Assembly: GCA_014905825.1 (NCBI GenBank)
Contig: JACGCN010000012.1
Span: 868,001 to 932,000 of the forward strand
DNA length: 64,000 nucleotides
Direction: 5' to 3'
DNA from: Lyophyllum atratum
Taxonomy: Eukaryota; Basidiomycota; Agaricomycetes; Agaricales; Lyophyllaceae
The notes under the pieces are model-generated. The model did not search any database and was not told the origin of the DNA. It saw only the letters and a program-made list of their open reading frames with translations. Shown here piece after piece: positions 44,324 through 55,214 of this stretch. Position numbers and translations under genes: made by a program. Each line of letters begins with the position of its first letter. Positions within the stretch are counted from its first letter, which is position 1.

Positions 44324-44674
44324 AATGAGGGTGGTTATGGTTTAGTTCTTCCGCCTGATACCAGTCTTATGGTTTACAGTTGATTATACGTTCTTATGTC
44401 CGGGTCTCTCTATAGAATTATGCTTCGTATGTTCATGTCCGCGTCTTCCGTCTAGTACGGGGCGCGGTTGCTGAATGCAACAGCGGCCTATGTGATAATC
44501 AGAGAATGTTGTGTTTAAGAGTGGCTATGTGATATGCGGTGCGTTTGTGCGACCTTCTGTACGGCTAGGTAGTCCAGCATAAATCCGCCGTAGGACCGTC
44601 CTGCCTGCCTCGAGCGATCCTTAGTATCCATGTATGTGGTACAAGTTATGATCCGATTAGTGGGGGTTCCCCGA
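44324..44674. other. Intergenic between convergent genes
   Basis: 3' flanks of the F-box gene and ARC15; nothing recognised. Confidence 0.4.
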
Positions 44675-45323
44675 TTATACAAGCCGTCGGTCCGTCATCG
44701 TTCGTACAATACATCCCGTGCCCGCGATTTCTGTCAGCTGCAAGCCCAATCATCAGATCGACGCGTTCTCCAGCCATCCAAGACCACGACGCAGGCTCAC
44801 CTTCTCGTGCCATCCCAGAAGTACACTTCCACTGATATCTCCCCACCCTGGCATAGCCATACCCTTGTACAGATACTTCATGAGCGTGTCCTGCGAGTCC
44901 TGCGACAGCGACTTGATCACCGCAGGTATCTCGGTCGATTTCGTCGTGTTGAGGATCGTAAGAAGGGTCTGCAGCGTTATTTCCTGCGGAGATGTGAATG
45001 AACTGCGGTTCAACGGAGACGATAGATGTCCTGTGCGTACCTTTGCCTGATCGACATCCGGTCCGTATGGCGCGTTCTCCAGGATCGTCGAAAGCGCGCC
45101 CACTACATCACCCCTACGTCGCGCATACGAGATTAGGCCGTTCAGGTGGGTGATATAGGCTCATGACCTACTTCGCTAATGATGTCCTAACTGCTGCTTG
45201 CCGCTGCTTTGATTCGTCGAGAACCTGGGCGGGGTCCCGCGGATCTGCATCGTAAAGCTCGGACTCTTGGAGGATGTCCTCGTCGTATTGGTCGATGTCG
45301 ATTTTACGGAACGCCGTGTCCAT
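44675..45323 (-). CDS. ARC15: Arp2/3 complex subunit 5 (ARPC5, p16)
   Basis: ATG 45323 (MDTAFRKIDIDQYDEDILQE). After an intron: GDVVGALSTILENAPYGPDV then DQAK. A 54-nt in-frame GTACGC...CCGCAG intron follows, then EITLQTLLTILNTTKSTEIP. Then come DTLMKYLYKGMAMPGWGDIS and LLGWHEK. The last exon reads LTEIAGTGCIVRTMTDRRLV with stop at 44675-44677. The order and motifs (LMKYxYKG, LLxWHEK, GxGxIVRxxTDRxxV) match ARPC5 of the seven-subunit actin-nucleating complex. It acts at cortical actin patches in endocytosis. Length about 150 residues, as expected for the family. Confidence 0.92.
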
Positions 45324-45694
45324 TCTGGTCTATCAAAGACGTCGCTGAAGTTGGGGGTTGATTGTATGTGATATTTATGTGATATTTGTAGTTGTCACGC
45401 AGGGGCTTTGCGCAACAATTCAGATTCAGCGACTATCTGTGTTGTATCTGTGCCTCACTCGCGTTTCACTCGGACCACTGGCGTACATACCTCCCAAGTG
45501 TTTCATCAACTCTCGTCACTGTTCAATCTAGATTTAAGGTCGGATGGAGCTGGAAATACAGTAACACTAAGTGTTGTAGACGGAGTACGGAGATCTTAAT
45601 CAAACCAACTAAAGTAGATTACAATGACTTGAACCTCGAGAGGTCTAACAAATGAGGTTTTGGGTTGTATTTTCATCATGCAGTCGGAACGTCG
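45324..45694. other. Intergenic, nothing recognised
   Basis: Between the ARC15 start and the end of membrane-protein paralogue A. Confidence 0.35.
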
Positions 45695-47598
45695 CTAGAG
45701 GTGGGGTATAAAAGTTGTCCATTCAACAGTCTGGTATATGCCTCTGTCAGCTGCCCTGAGAAGTATAAACATCTGCACTAGTAGTATAAGCCGTGCAGAC
45801 ACATAAAGAACCAAGGCGGGCCAGTAGAGAAGGATCGTAAAAAGATTAGGAAAGCGCAAGAGGAAGCGGTAGTGCAGGGAATACTGACTGCTGAGACCTT
45901 CGGTTTGTGTTCTGAAATGTGCGACTGCAAGTGACACGTAACGCCCATAAAGGAAGCAGTATGCTGGCAAAAATGTCACCATGATTGACGATGCCCGCCA
46001 TAAGATTCTCTCCGGATTGGACGGAAATTGAAAGGACCAGGCGATACAATGAATGGCCCCAAATATGATTGCGGTACCGGACGCTAGCGCGTATGCCATG
46101 ACTTTTTCATAGTGATATAGGTGCCCACAATAGAAAGTGTCGGACGGATCCCCATTCTGCTCATTGTCGCCCCAGACAACGGATTGGATGAATTCGCGAT
46201 GTGTCTTTAGGAGGATGCGATGAAGGGGAGTCTTGAGCGCGATCCATAGCGAGGACAGAAAACTCTCGGCGGACAACCAATTTTGACGAAGACTTTGTCT
46301 CAGCCCTCTTAGGGTCATACGTTGTTTGTATCCTCTGCTCCGAGCACTAAGGCGGGCCGCCAAGGTAGGCCGATGACGGGGAGCGTCATCTCCATGATTT
46401 ATTTTCACGGGAAAGTAACATGCACGGACACTTGTCAGAGCGCCATGTTCGATGTCGCTGCGGCTACCGCCTACCGTCCGTTCCGAGGGGAAGGGTCGAG
46501 CATAGAAACCAACAGTACCGACCAGGTCAACATGGTCTGCCAAACTAGTGGCACTGAAGCTGAGTCTCGTGGAAAGAGAGGAGGGGGAGGGGAGGGCTGG
46601 GGGAGGGCTATGTTCGTTATGACCATGATCAGTGCTCTGTGCCAGACTCTGCGTGTCGCTGTGAACGGTTGTAAACGGCCTGGCTAGGGTATCACATTCA
46701 TGCTTTTCAGTGGGCTTAGGAACCATCCCTCCTTCGCTCATCAAGTCCTCGATGGGTTGGCTTTGCCAAGATAATGGGGGTGGTGGGGCCTCGAAGGCTG
46801 AGAAGTGAACAGCGGAACGGGCACCAACAGTCGGCACAAGAGTCGCAGTCCTAGCGGAAGCTAACGCATCAAATAGAGCTGCGGATTCTACCTTGACTTT
46901 GATCGAGCACTGGACATCGAGTGGTTTATTCCACCAGCAGAAATATATCATGAAGTTCACGACAGCGAATGCGAGCGTGGCCACCTCGAGCTCGGTAATA
47001 GGCAGGTGTTGGATGATTCGGGCCAGGAACTGAAGTATGAACCATGTCACCTGGAGCAGAACAAGGGATATGGCTAACATATCCCCTTTGCTCTTGTCCT
47101 GGATCTGCTCCTCGGTGAGATCAATGGCGCCGGTTTAGAGTGGACCACGAATGCCTATCGTTGTAAGTTGCAAACCCTCCCATGAGCGCGAAAAAGCTAT
47201 GCGTTTTAGACCACCCATAGACTGAAATGATAATCAGTAGCGCTTCCAAAGTTTACATCGAAAAAGCGCGACGAGCCTTTGTGTTTATGAGCTAATCTAC
47301 GACTCGCCAGCCACTGTCGAAACGCCCATAAGACAACGAGTTCTGGCGCGATCAACGCAAACAAAAATATCTTCATCCGGTGAGCAATTATGCTTTGGGA
47401 CGCAGTGGGAATATTAGGGTGTATGGCAATCCAAGTGCAGGCAAAGATGGTTCCCAGACAGCTCCAGATGATATCTGACACGGTCCTACAGTGTCCAAGG
47501 TCGGTGCAAGGTGATATACTTCCAGATTCTTCGCGCGATGAGATGGCTAATGCGCGTGTGCTTTGCGCTAGGAGCGACAGCGGTAATTTGACGACCAT
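45695..47598 (-). pseudogene. Multi-pass membrane protein, paralogue A, frameshifted
   Basis: Exon 1 (47598-47277) gives LGHCRTVSDIIWSCLGTIFA, CTWIAIHPNIPTASQS and APELVVLWAFRQWLASRRLA. It is joined by a GC-AG intron (47276-47222) to VYGWSKTHSFFALMGGFATY. Soon after, the frame hits TGA (STLNRRH then stop, about 47120). The homologous sequence resumes in another frame at IDLTEEQIQDKSKGDMLAIS, then LLQVTWFILQFLARIIQHLP, ITELEVATLAFAVVNFMIYF and CWWNKPLDVQC. The C-terminal membrane segments are intact (HCIAWSFQFPSNPERILWRA; ends WTTFIPHL at 45695). Compared with paralogue B, about 30 bases are missing at the break; the exon total is 1849 bases, not divisible by three. The family is common in mushroom genomes; function unknown. 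Confidence 0.75.
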
Positions 47599-47638
47599 GA
47601 GGCTTTCAACGGAAGGGTGGGGATCGTTGGCATAATCA

Positions 47639-47645
47639 CTTTATA
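47639..47645 (-). promoter_or_regulatory. TATA box of paralogue A
   Basis: TATAAAG on the minus strand, about 41 bases before ATG 47598; the same position as in paralogue B. Confidence 0.5.
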
Positions 47646-47825
47646 CGGCTCAATAGATGAAGGTTCGTTGGGTGTCAAAAGAAGCCAGCAGATGGCTGTG
47701 TCCATCGCGCGGCGACAGGCTTAAGATCAATAGATGCTAGACGTCATCTGGGTGCGGGAGGCAGTGTTCGAGTTGACGTGTTCTGGAGCCTCGTTCCTAC
47801 CGTGACATCCCCGAGCAGAGCAGAC

Positions 47826-47886
47826 GCGGCTCATAGAGCGGACGCGGCTCATAGAGCGGACGCGGCTCATAGAGCAGACGCGGCCT
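47826..47886 (+). repeat. Triplicated 19-bp direct repeat
   Basis: Three tandem copies of GACGCGGCTCATAGAGCRG plus a partial fourth, between the two membrane-protein paralogues. Confidence 0.85.
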
Positions 47887-48171
47887 ATTCCCACAATTAG
47901 AACTTACGACACCAGGAGTTAGAAAGGCTAGGACTACCTGTTGTGAACGGTGCCTTGGTTGAGGATGTATAAAACGATGTCACATCGTGGGGTGGCGGTA
48001 TCGGTGGCAGAAATTGATCATGATAGCCATATCGAGACTCGAGTATGTGACTGAGTGTGAAGTCGATCAACAGATTCATCAGAGATCTTTAGTAAGTAGT
48101 CGACTTTTACCACGTATTGACGTTAAGCATTGGTAGTAGTAGTCCTGTTTCTTTATATAGTCAAAAAATTG

Positions 48172-50023
48172 CTAGAAGTGGGGTATGAAAGTCGTCCACT
48201 CAGCGGTTTGGTATATATCTGGGTTACGTGTCCTGAGAAGTGTAAACATTTGTATCAACAGTATGAGGCGAGCAGCTACGTAGATGAGAACTGCAGGACA
48301 GTAAAAAATTGCGGCGAAGAGGTGAGCATGGTGGTAGAGGAATTGGAACCGAAGGATTCGCCGCCGGTGGCGATTTCGCATATAGGCACGCAGTGCTCCC
48401 GTAACGTAACGCGTGTAAAGAAAACCATACACTGGCAACACCGTCACCGTGATCGACGAAGCCCGCCATAAGAGCTTCTCCGTATCGGAGGGAAACTGGA
48501 AGGACCATGCTACGCAGTGAATGGCCCCAAACAGGGCCGCAGTACCGCACGTAAGCATGTAGGCCATGAGTCGTTCCTGGCGATCTAGATATCCAGGATG
48601 ATATGTGTCGGAAGGGACACCTTTATGTCCCTCGCGCCTGATGAACGATCGAACCAATTTGCCATTGGTTTCTACGCATAATACTCCTAGTGAGGGTAGA
48701 AACATCCAAATATGTACGGCAATCTGCGCGAGAGTCTGTCCCAGCCTTCGTAGAGTCAGACAGCTTTGACGCTGTACGCATCGTGCAGAGATGGGGGCAG
48801 CGGATACCCTGTCTTTCGGTTTGTTGGGTGAAAGGTGAGGGGGGCGACTTGTACACCTCAGGGCGCCATCGTCGGCATCATCGCTACCATCGCGCGTGGT
48901 TGGTCCTGGGGGGGTGTGCCGAACCTGGGACCCAATACAACCGACCAATTCAGTATGGTCCGCCACATCGGTCTCATTCGGATAGGGCAGAGGAATGGGA
49001 AGGGATAAGGTAGGAACGACTGAGGTAGGACCATGCTCGATCCCACTGTCCATGCTCTCTGTGCGGCGACTGGAGACAGTCTCCGTAGAAGTGAATGTGT
49101 TGATCGGATTATCACCTTCACGGGTGTCGCTAGAATCAACAACATCTCTTTCGGTGGTTGTATCCTCGGTTGTTCGCGAGAACGATTCGACAGTGGAAGA
49201 GACAAGAACGATTTTGGAAAGGACCGTGGCGTTGTTTGGATCGGCATGTTCAGCGCTACCAACGATGACTTTAAGAGGGCACTGGACGTCAAGTGGTTTG
49301 TTCCACCAGCAGAAATATACCAGGAAGTTCAACAGAGCGAACGCCAGCGTAACGATCTCCAACTCAGTAATTGGGAGGTGCTGGATGGCTCGCGCTAGGA
49401 ACTGGAGTATGAACCATGTAACCTGGAGCAGGACCAGGGATTTGGCCAATATATCTCCTTTGCTCTTGTCCTGTATTTCCTTCTCTGTAAATTCGATCTT
49501 CCGGTTCCGTAAAAAGCGTTGAAAGGCATGATGGTTTAGAGCAGGTAGTAACCTTTCCGGATGAATATTGTCGTGAATTGTGAAACCTCCCATGAGCAAA
49601 AAGAAGCTGTGTGTTTTAGTCCATCCAGAAACTGCGAAGGGTAATGATTAGTCTCAAGGGATCCACATGGAAGTGATGCGACTAGCCTTCATCTTTGCAT
49701 TTTCGGGTTAATTTACGGGACATCAACCACTGACGAAATGCCCATAAGACGATAAACTCTGGCGCTATCAACGCGGTAAGAAATATTTTTGCGCGATGTG
49801 TTATGAAGCTTTCGGAGGCCGTAGGGACGTCAGGGTGAACAGCAACCCAGGTGCAGGCAAAAATGGTACCCAGGCAGCTCCAGACGATGTCGGAAACGCT
49901 TCTGCAGTGTCCGAGGTCGGTGCAGGGCGAAATACCTTCGGCTTGATCGCGCGATGGAAGGGGTAACGCGTATGTGCTTCGCACTCTTTGCACTAGGGAC
50001 CAGATGACTAGTCCAGCGTTCAT
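48172..50023 (-). CDS. Multi-pass membrane protein, paralogue B (intact)
   Basis: Exons 50023-49687 and 49631-48172 total 1797 bases, exactly 599 codons, when the intron is read as GC-AG (GAAG then GCTAGT...TTCGCAG). The N-terminal part is LGHCRSVSDIVWSCLGTIFA, CTWVAVHPDVP, then APEFIVLWAFRQWLMSRKLT. Exon 2 begins VSGWTKTHSFFLLMGGFTIH and has EIQDKSKGDILAKSLVLLQV, TWFILQFLARAIQHLPITEL and VYFCWWNKPLDVQCPLKV. A variable hydrophilic loop of about 170 residues follows. Then come hydrophobic segments (LTCGTAALFGAIHCVAWSFQ; SSITVTVLPVYGFLYTRYVT; FAAIFYCPAVLIYVAARLIL) and the end WTTFIPHF. Probably six or more membrane spans. This is a widespread Agaricomycete family without known function; transport or sensing is only a guess. 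Confidence 0.8.
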
Positions 50024-50066
50024 GGGCGGGGAGGGGGGCGTTCACGGGAAGTGTTGTCTGGAAGCA

Positions 50067-50073
50067 CTTTATA
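50067..50073 (-). promoter_or_regulatory. TATA box of paralogue B
   Basis: TATAAAG on the minus strand, about 44 bases before ATG 50023. Confidence 0.5.
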
Positions 50074-51111
50074 CGACTCGATCCAACTCGATCGGTGATT
50101 TGCTGTCAAAGGAAGCCTTTTATGTGAAAGGATGGCAGTGTTGATCGCATGATATGCCAAAGTCATTCTGACGCTGTGGCTGTGTGGTCCGAGCTGGTGG
50201 GTGTGTCAAAGTTGATGTTTTAGTAAGGACCTCCTGGGACCGACCAGAGGGGGGCCGTATTCGGGCTTGCGAGATCCAGAGTGCATTGTCATGAATTGGT
50301 AGAGTGACCATAAGTTGATGAAGGAGGGTATGCCGTAGTCTCTCCAAGTCCAGGGCTGCCACATCGGCGAAGTCCGTGAAATGAACTTCAGCGTCTGGTG
50401 CCATAGGTCCCACTCCGTTTAGTCGGGGTCCTGGTCCCGTTTACAGGAAACGCCATTATCTTCCATCTGGACGGAATTCATACCAGAATCATCGTGAGCT
50501 GCGCGCTAGCAATGTACTATCTTTTTCTGGCGAAGGATTGCATGATGATGTGCTTGAGGCATGGGAAACGACGATTTTTTGTTGCATTCATATATGAAAG
50601 GCGCGGTGTTGAAGGTGGTGTTTAATAATAGCCTGTAACCGTGACTGGGGAACCAGTGCTTCCAATAGTAGAGTGTGTTTGCATGGATACTCTTCTCTCA
50701 GCATGCAATCTGGGGTGAAGTCTTATGGTATCAGCCCACCAGAGCCGACCTGACTGACTACAGTAGAAGCCAGGCTGCGATCTAATCAACTAGTGCTTTC
50801 AAAGTACAGATATCCGACCAAACGATTTACTACCTTCCAATCGATAACATGTGTATATAGGTCCGTGATAAGTATAATCAATGAGGCTAGAAATAAAAGT
50901 AACATATCTGTCATATGAGTACATACTACGATTTACAGTCTATGCGCCGAAGTGAAATGATGGTGCGGATTCGGTGTGTCTATAATGAGTCGTCTAGGCG
51001 TTCCACCGGATGGTATCTACAGTTCATTTGACGGCATATTAAGAATTAGGGAAGGAAAAGAGGCAAATAACACGGAGCAAAACAAGGGAGCATAACGGGC
51101 GGGAACGAACT
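50074..51111. other. Intergenic, about 1 kb, nothing recognised
   Basis: No frame with family similarity and no repeat seen; the 3' flank of the Rheb gene lies at the right end. Confidence 0.4.
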
Positions 51112-51958
51112 CTACATGACGACACACCGGCTGACCTGAGGCTCGGCCTGGTTAGGCGACGTCCGCCTCTCAATCTCTCCAAGGCAAAGCTCGAAAACCT
51201 TTCCTAGAAAATGGGAGAGGATGAAGGACCAGTATCATTCTGCAGCAACGGATCATGTACTTACCTACATTCACGTTGTTCTTCGCGCTCGTCTCGATCC
51301 ACGCTGCTCCGTTAGCCTGGCCTAGTTTCTGGCCCTCGTTCGACTGGACTTGACGGCTACAGGAAAAATTCAACACGCGAGCAGGGAGAGCAGAAGTAAA
51401 GACGCCGAACTTTTGATGCAGATCGCTCTTGGAGCCTACAATGACGCACGGAATATCTGTAACTCCACAAAAATCGACGATCTTGTCGTATACAATTTGA
51501 ATCATGTCGAAGGAAGTCCTGGAGGTGATTGAGTAGACCAAAACGTAGCCATGAATTCCTATGGCATGCTGAGCATTAACTGGCGAGTATTCATCCTGTT
51601 CCAAACATGGATTATTAGGAAAAAGGATTCCAACAGGAACGGGTCTCTCACCTGTCCGGCAGTATCGATAATGTGACAATCATATTCCACTCCCTTGTAG
51701 TTGACGGTCTTGGAAAACGTAGACTCAATAGTTGGATAATAGGCGTCCACAAAGTGATTCTAGGAGTCATTTTTAGCGCCAGAGCTTCAAGTGCAGGGCG
51801 ATACATACTTCTATAAACTGTTTCACGAGCGAGGACTTCCCTGTTGGAGCGGGGCGTTGGTATGATGCTCAAAGAGAGAAGGTGATGAGAGTATGCTGAC
51901 CGACTGAACGGGAGCCCAAAACTGCGATCTTCCTTCTCTTGAGGCTGTCCCCGGACAT
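51112..51958 (-). CDS. RHB1: Ras-family small GTPase, Rheb
   Basis: ATG 51958 (MSGDSLKRRKIAVLGSRSV), with the P-loop GSRSVGKSS split by an intron. Then come LVKQFIE, NHFVDAYYPTIESTFSKTVN (effector region) and YDCHIIDTAGQ followed by DEYSPVNAQHAIGIHGYVLV (switch II; DTAGQDEYS is the Rheb/Ras signature). VIVGSKSDLHQK is a variant NKxD motif with Ser for Asn, and ETSAKNN is G5. The P-loop position equivalent to Ras Gly12 is Arg (G-S-R-S-V-G-K), a Rheb hallmark. The last exon ends SRCVVM, a CaaX box for farnesylation. Rheb activates TORC1 in response to nutrients. About six short introns; total near 185 residues, normal for the family. Confidence 0.92.
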
Positions 51959-52279
51959 TGCAAAAGAATAGAAGTGGATCGAAGAAATACAACAGACTGC
52001 GGCGTCGGATAGGAGGCCCAATATCTACGATCTGATTGGCTCCCCAATCTTGCACGTGACAGTCTACCAAACTGGGCCATATGGGTCGAATTTCGAGCAA
52101 GCAAGCCGCTGGGCTCGAACAAGTCCCAGTTCAGGAGAAGGCAACTAGAGGTACATAGCGAGCGCGACGAAAGCAAGATAAGGATAGGTACACATACATA
52201 CACACATTAAGTACAAACGTAATTGGGAAAGATCAAGACCCCGACAGATAAACCATGTGGAACACCGGAGCCCTATCTC
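51959..52279. other. Intergenic between Rheb and BAR-SH3 genes
   Basis: About 320 bases. It contains the Rheb promoter and the 3' flank of the BAR-SH3 gene. No other feature. Confidence 0.4.
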
Positions 52280-54853
52280 CTACCCGTGGAACTGGAAGCA
52301 ATTGCTGCACATTCCCTTCGCCTGGAAGGGGTTCTGCTTGAAGTTGACGCACCCCCCATTCGTCATGCCTGGCGTCGACAACTCTGTTGCGCTCTCGAAG
52401 GGCGATCGATCGTAGCTGTCGCTGTTGACCGACGACCCCGGTGTTGGGATGCCCAACTGTCCAGAAGATGATTGCGACTTGAGTTTATATGGGCGCACAG
52501 GAATGGGTGGAGTTGGCCCAAGCGTGTTGGTATTCCGCCGTGGAGGCGGGGGAGGCGGCGCCTTCTTAGTAGGCGTCGCTGTGGCAGAGGACGTCTCTGT
52601 TGTCGTCGCACGCCGAGGGAGCGACGGTGGCGACAAGGTGTTCAGCGAGTGCAGGACCTTTCTCTCGGAGGTTGACCTGCTGACCGGTACTGAACGGAAA
52701 TACTCATCATTCCCTGCATCAAACCCTTTATCAAAGTCACTATTGCGCGAGAATGGCTTGCCAGTGAGGAGCTTGTCATCTTCTTCTTCAACGAGGCTAC
52801 TGGTGATGCTTGCAGCATCAGATGGACCGCTGAAGAATGGGCTGGTGTGGTGTGCCGATAAAGGTTGTTTCCCAAAATCAGGATCATCGTCCAGATCCGT
52901 GGACAGATAAGACTCGGAATCACCGTCATCCAAGGCCCTCTGCCTGGATGCATCTGGTGAGAAAGGATAGCTGGCAGCCTTTTTGCTCGATTCTCCAGCG
53001 CGTCGCGACTGTGATAGCTTGGGAGTCACAGGCTCCACATATGTGGTCGGGAACAGCCCCGTCTTCCCATTCAATTCGCCCATCCACCAGCCATCCAAAA
53101 CCTCGTTGATCACGACGATCTCGTCACCAGCAATGAACGATAGCTCATCCGCTGACCCAGAAAAGCTGTGCCGGGCACGGACGAGCTTCCTCTCCTGCAA
53201 GGACGGTGGCTTCAGGATCTTGGCGGCGGGCTTCGGTGATGCCTCCTTCGACTTGTCTCGTGATAACTTCCGTGTCAGCGAATGGAAGCTACTTGACTTC
53301 TTCGACGGGCTCTGCCTGCCATCTTCGTCGGCTCCGCGCTCGGGCGGATCGTCATCGTGGAGGGTGGAGAACTTGTCCTTATCCTTGTTCTTCTTATTTC
53401 TCCCTGTGACGGATTCCACTGCACTTGACGCCCAACCGGCAACGCTCAGCCTCTTCGAGATCTTCTCTTTCTCCTCCTTATCGCCAATAGTGGCGGCACT
53501 GTCCGCTCGCTTTCTGGAAGCGCGGGAGCTAGGCCGTGATGGAGGCTTGCTGGAGATAGAGTCTGACCTCTTGGAAAGTTTCCGACTTCTGGGTGGAGGC
53601 GAAACGGAATCATCGTCAGAGTCTGAGGGGTCTCTGACATTTGAGCGATTTGACGTCCTTGACTGCACAGAGTTGGGCCGTGGAACCATGTGGGGAGGTA
53701 CAACTGACCGGCGATGCGGAACTTGCACGACGGATGACCTTGAGGAAGCAAACATTAGCATTTGCTAGATTTTAGGGTGTGTCGAGAAAACGTACTCCTC
53801 ATACCAGTCTTCCTTGACATCCTTGAGGACGTTGAGGTATTGCTCGACGTAGCTGATCTCCAAATCAAGGAAACTCGTTAGTTCACGGAGCTGTACAACC
53901 TCTTTCTCCTGGATCCCATGCATCTGGGACTGAACCTCGTCCGAAGTCTCATCGCTAGACCAGGCAAAGAGTCAGGGAGAACATAAACGGACGAGGTTTC
54001 ACAAACTGACTAGCGTTGCCTAGCCTTCTCCATTTCTTCCTCCGCTTCGTGTTTCTCCTTTTCCTTCTTTCCACCCTTCAGCTTCTCGAATTTAGCGACA
54101 GCGGCGTCGTAGCTTAATCTGAGCCACTGATGAACGACGTTACTCCTCCAACCAGTAAAGGAACACCGACCTTCGACTGTCCAATTTCTTTCTCTGAGTG
54201 TCATACTCTTTGATCTCTTCCGTGAATTTCTCCACAGATGCCAAGAATGTGTCCTTGAACGTTAAAGCATACGCCTCCTGAAGCGTGGCCGCCTTGCAAT
54301 GTGCGCGACCTAGCTTCACCAGCGAAGTCCCTATTCCTTGGTCAGGCCCACCTCACTTCAAATCCTCACGAGACTTACCAAACGCCGAATCGTCCCCGAA
54401 CTCCTCTCCGTGGACCACCATGACAATGCCGAGCATATCAATAGGGAGCAGCTTCTCCGCATCTTCAAACGCCTCATTCTTCTTCTTCTTGGACAGGGCG
54501 TGCTGGTACGCCTCAGAAGCTGCCAGCAGCCTACGCGACCAAATTAGCTCGGGTCACCGGAGCCGGGGTAAAACAACCACGAGTCAAGTAGGACACGTAC
54601 TTCGCAGCACCTTCTCGCCGCAACTCAATGTCCTTCTCCAGGTCCTGGAACTCCTCTGAAAGCGTCGTCTTGTCCCGCGACGAGATGACTTCACCTGCCC
54701 ACTATACGACCAAAAGTGGCCTGATCAGCATTGGTAGCGGTACCGAGCGCGACGTGGCGTACTTGTCGTAGTTTACCTAACTAGTAGCCGCAAAGTTAGC
54801 ATTGGGTGATTTTCATGAAGAGTCATTAAGGGGTTTACCTGTTTGCTGGCCAT
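52280..54853 (-). CDS. BAR domain and SH3 domain protein (endocytic/actin adaptor)
   Basis: ATG 54853 (MASKQ, intron, LGKLRQ, intron, WAGEVISSRDKTTLSEEFQD). The first six or so exons form a helical BAR domain: LEKDIELRREGAAK, LLAASEAYQHALSKKKKNEA, HCKAATLQEAYALTFKDTFL, EKFTEEIKEYDTQRKKLDSR, LSYDAAVAKFEKLKGGKKEK, and LDLEISYVEQYLNVLKDVKE. A long disordered Ser/Arg/Lys-rich region follows. Then an SH3 domain, KLVRARHSFSGSADELSFIA, with GDEIVVINEVLDGWWMGELN and GKTGLFPTTYVEPV (ALYDY-like, WW and PxxY positions present). The tail includes a polyproline stretch and ends FQAKGMCSNCFQFHG at 52280. Likely binds curved membranes and proline-rich partners at endocytic sites, as Rvs167-type proteins do, but the domain arrangement is not that of Rvs167. 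Confidence 0.83.
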
Positions 54854-55214
54854 GGGGAGTAGGCAGCGACGGTTGTGGTACGCGTTAAAGTAGTTCTGTC
54901 GGATAGTGCCGACAAATGCAACTGTGATCGGGGAGAGATCGAATCGGGCACGAGAATAGAACAACAGCTTGGCGGCGCTTATCGTTGCAGGGTTCGTTCG
55001 TATACGCAGCAGACCTGCAATTTTTTTTTGTATGTCTTTGACATCATGTCATTTGTCCTATACATACTGACCATAATACGGTGATCGGCGGACGAGGCGA
55101 TGCAAACGGTGATGATTCTAAGACTTTTACATACGACGATAAAATTAACGTGAACCAAAGTACAACAGTAAAATAAAATGACAGCAGAAAGAAGCGGCAA
55201 CACGTATAAAGACC
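54854..55214. other. Intergenic between BAR-SH3 and Snf12 genes
   Basis: About 360 bases with a run of ten T residues near 55021-55030. Promoter of the BAR-SH3 gene and 3' flank of the upstream gene. Confidence 0.4.

Larger units (their letters stand above)
47599..48171. other. Intergenic between tandem paralogues
   Basis: Holds the TATA box of A and the 19-bp triplication. Otherwise nothing is recognised. Confidence 0.4.

Noticed and set aside
52425..53768. Plus frames of 161 and 261 residues
   Set aside because: Antisense to the SH3 and disordered parts of the BAR-SH3 gene, which is fully supported on the minus strand.
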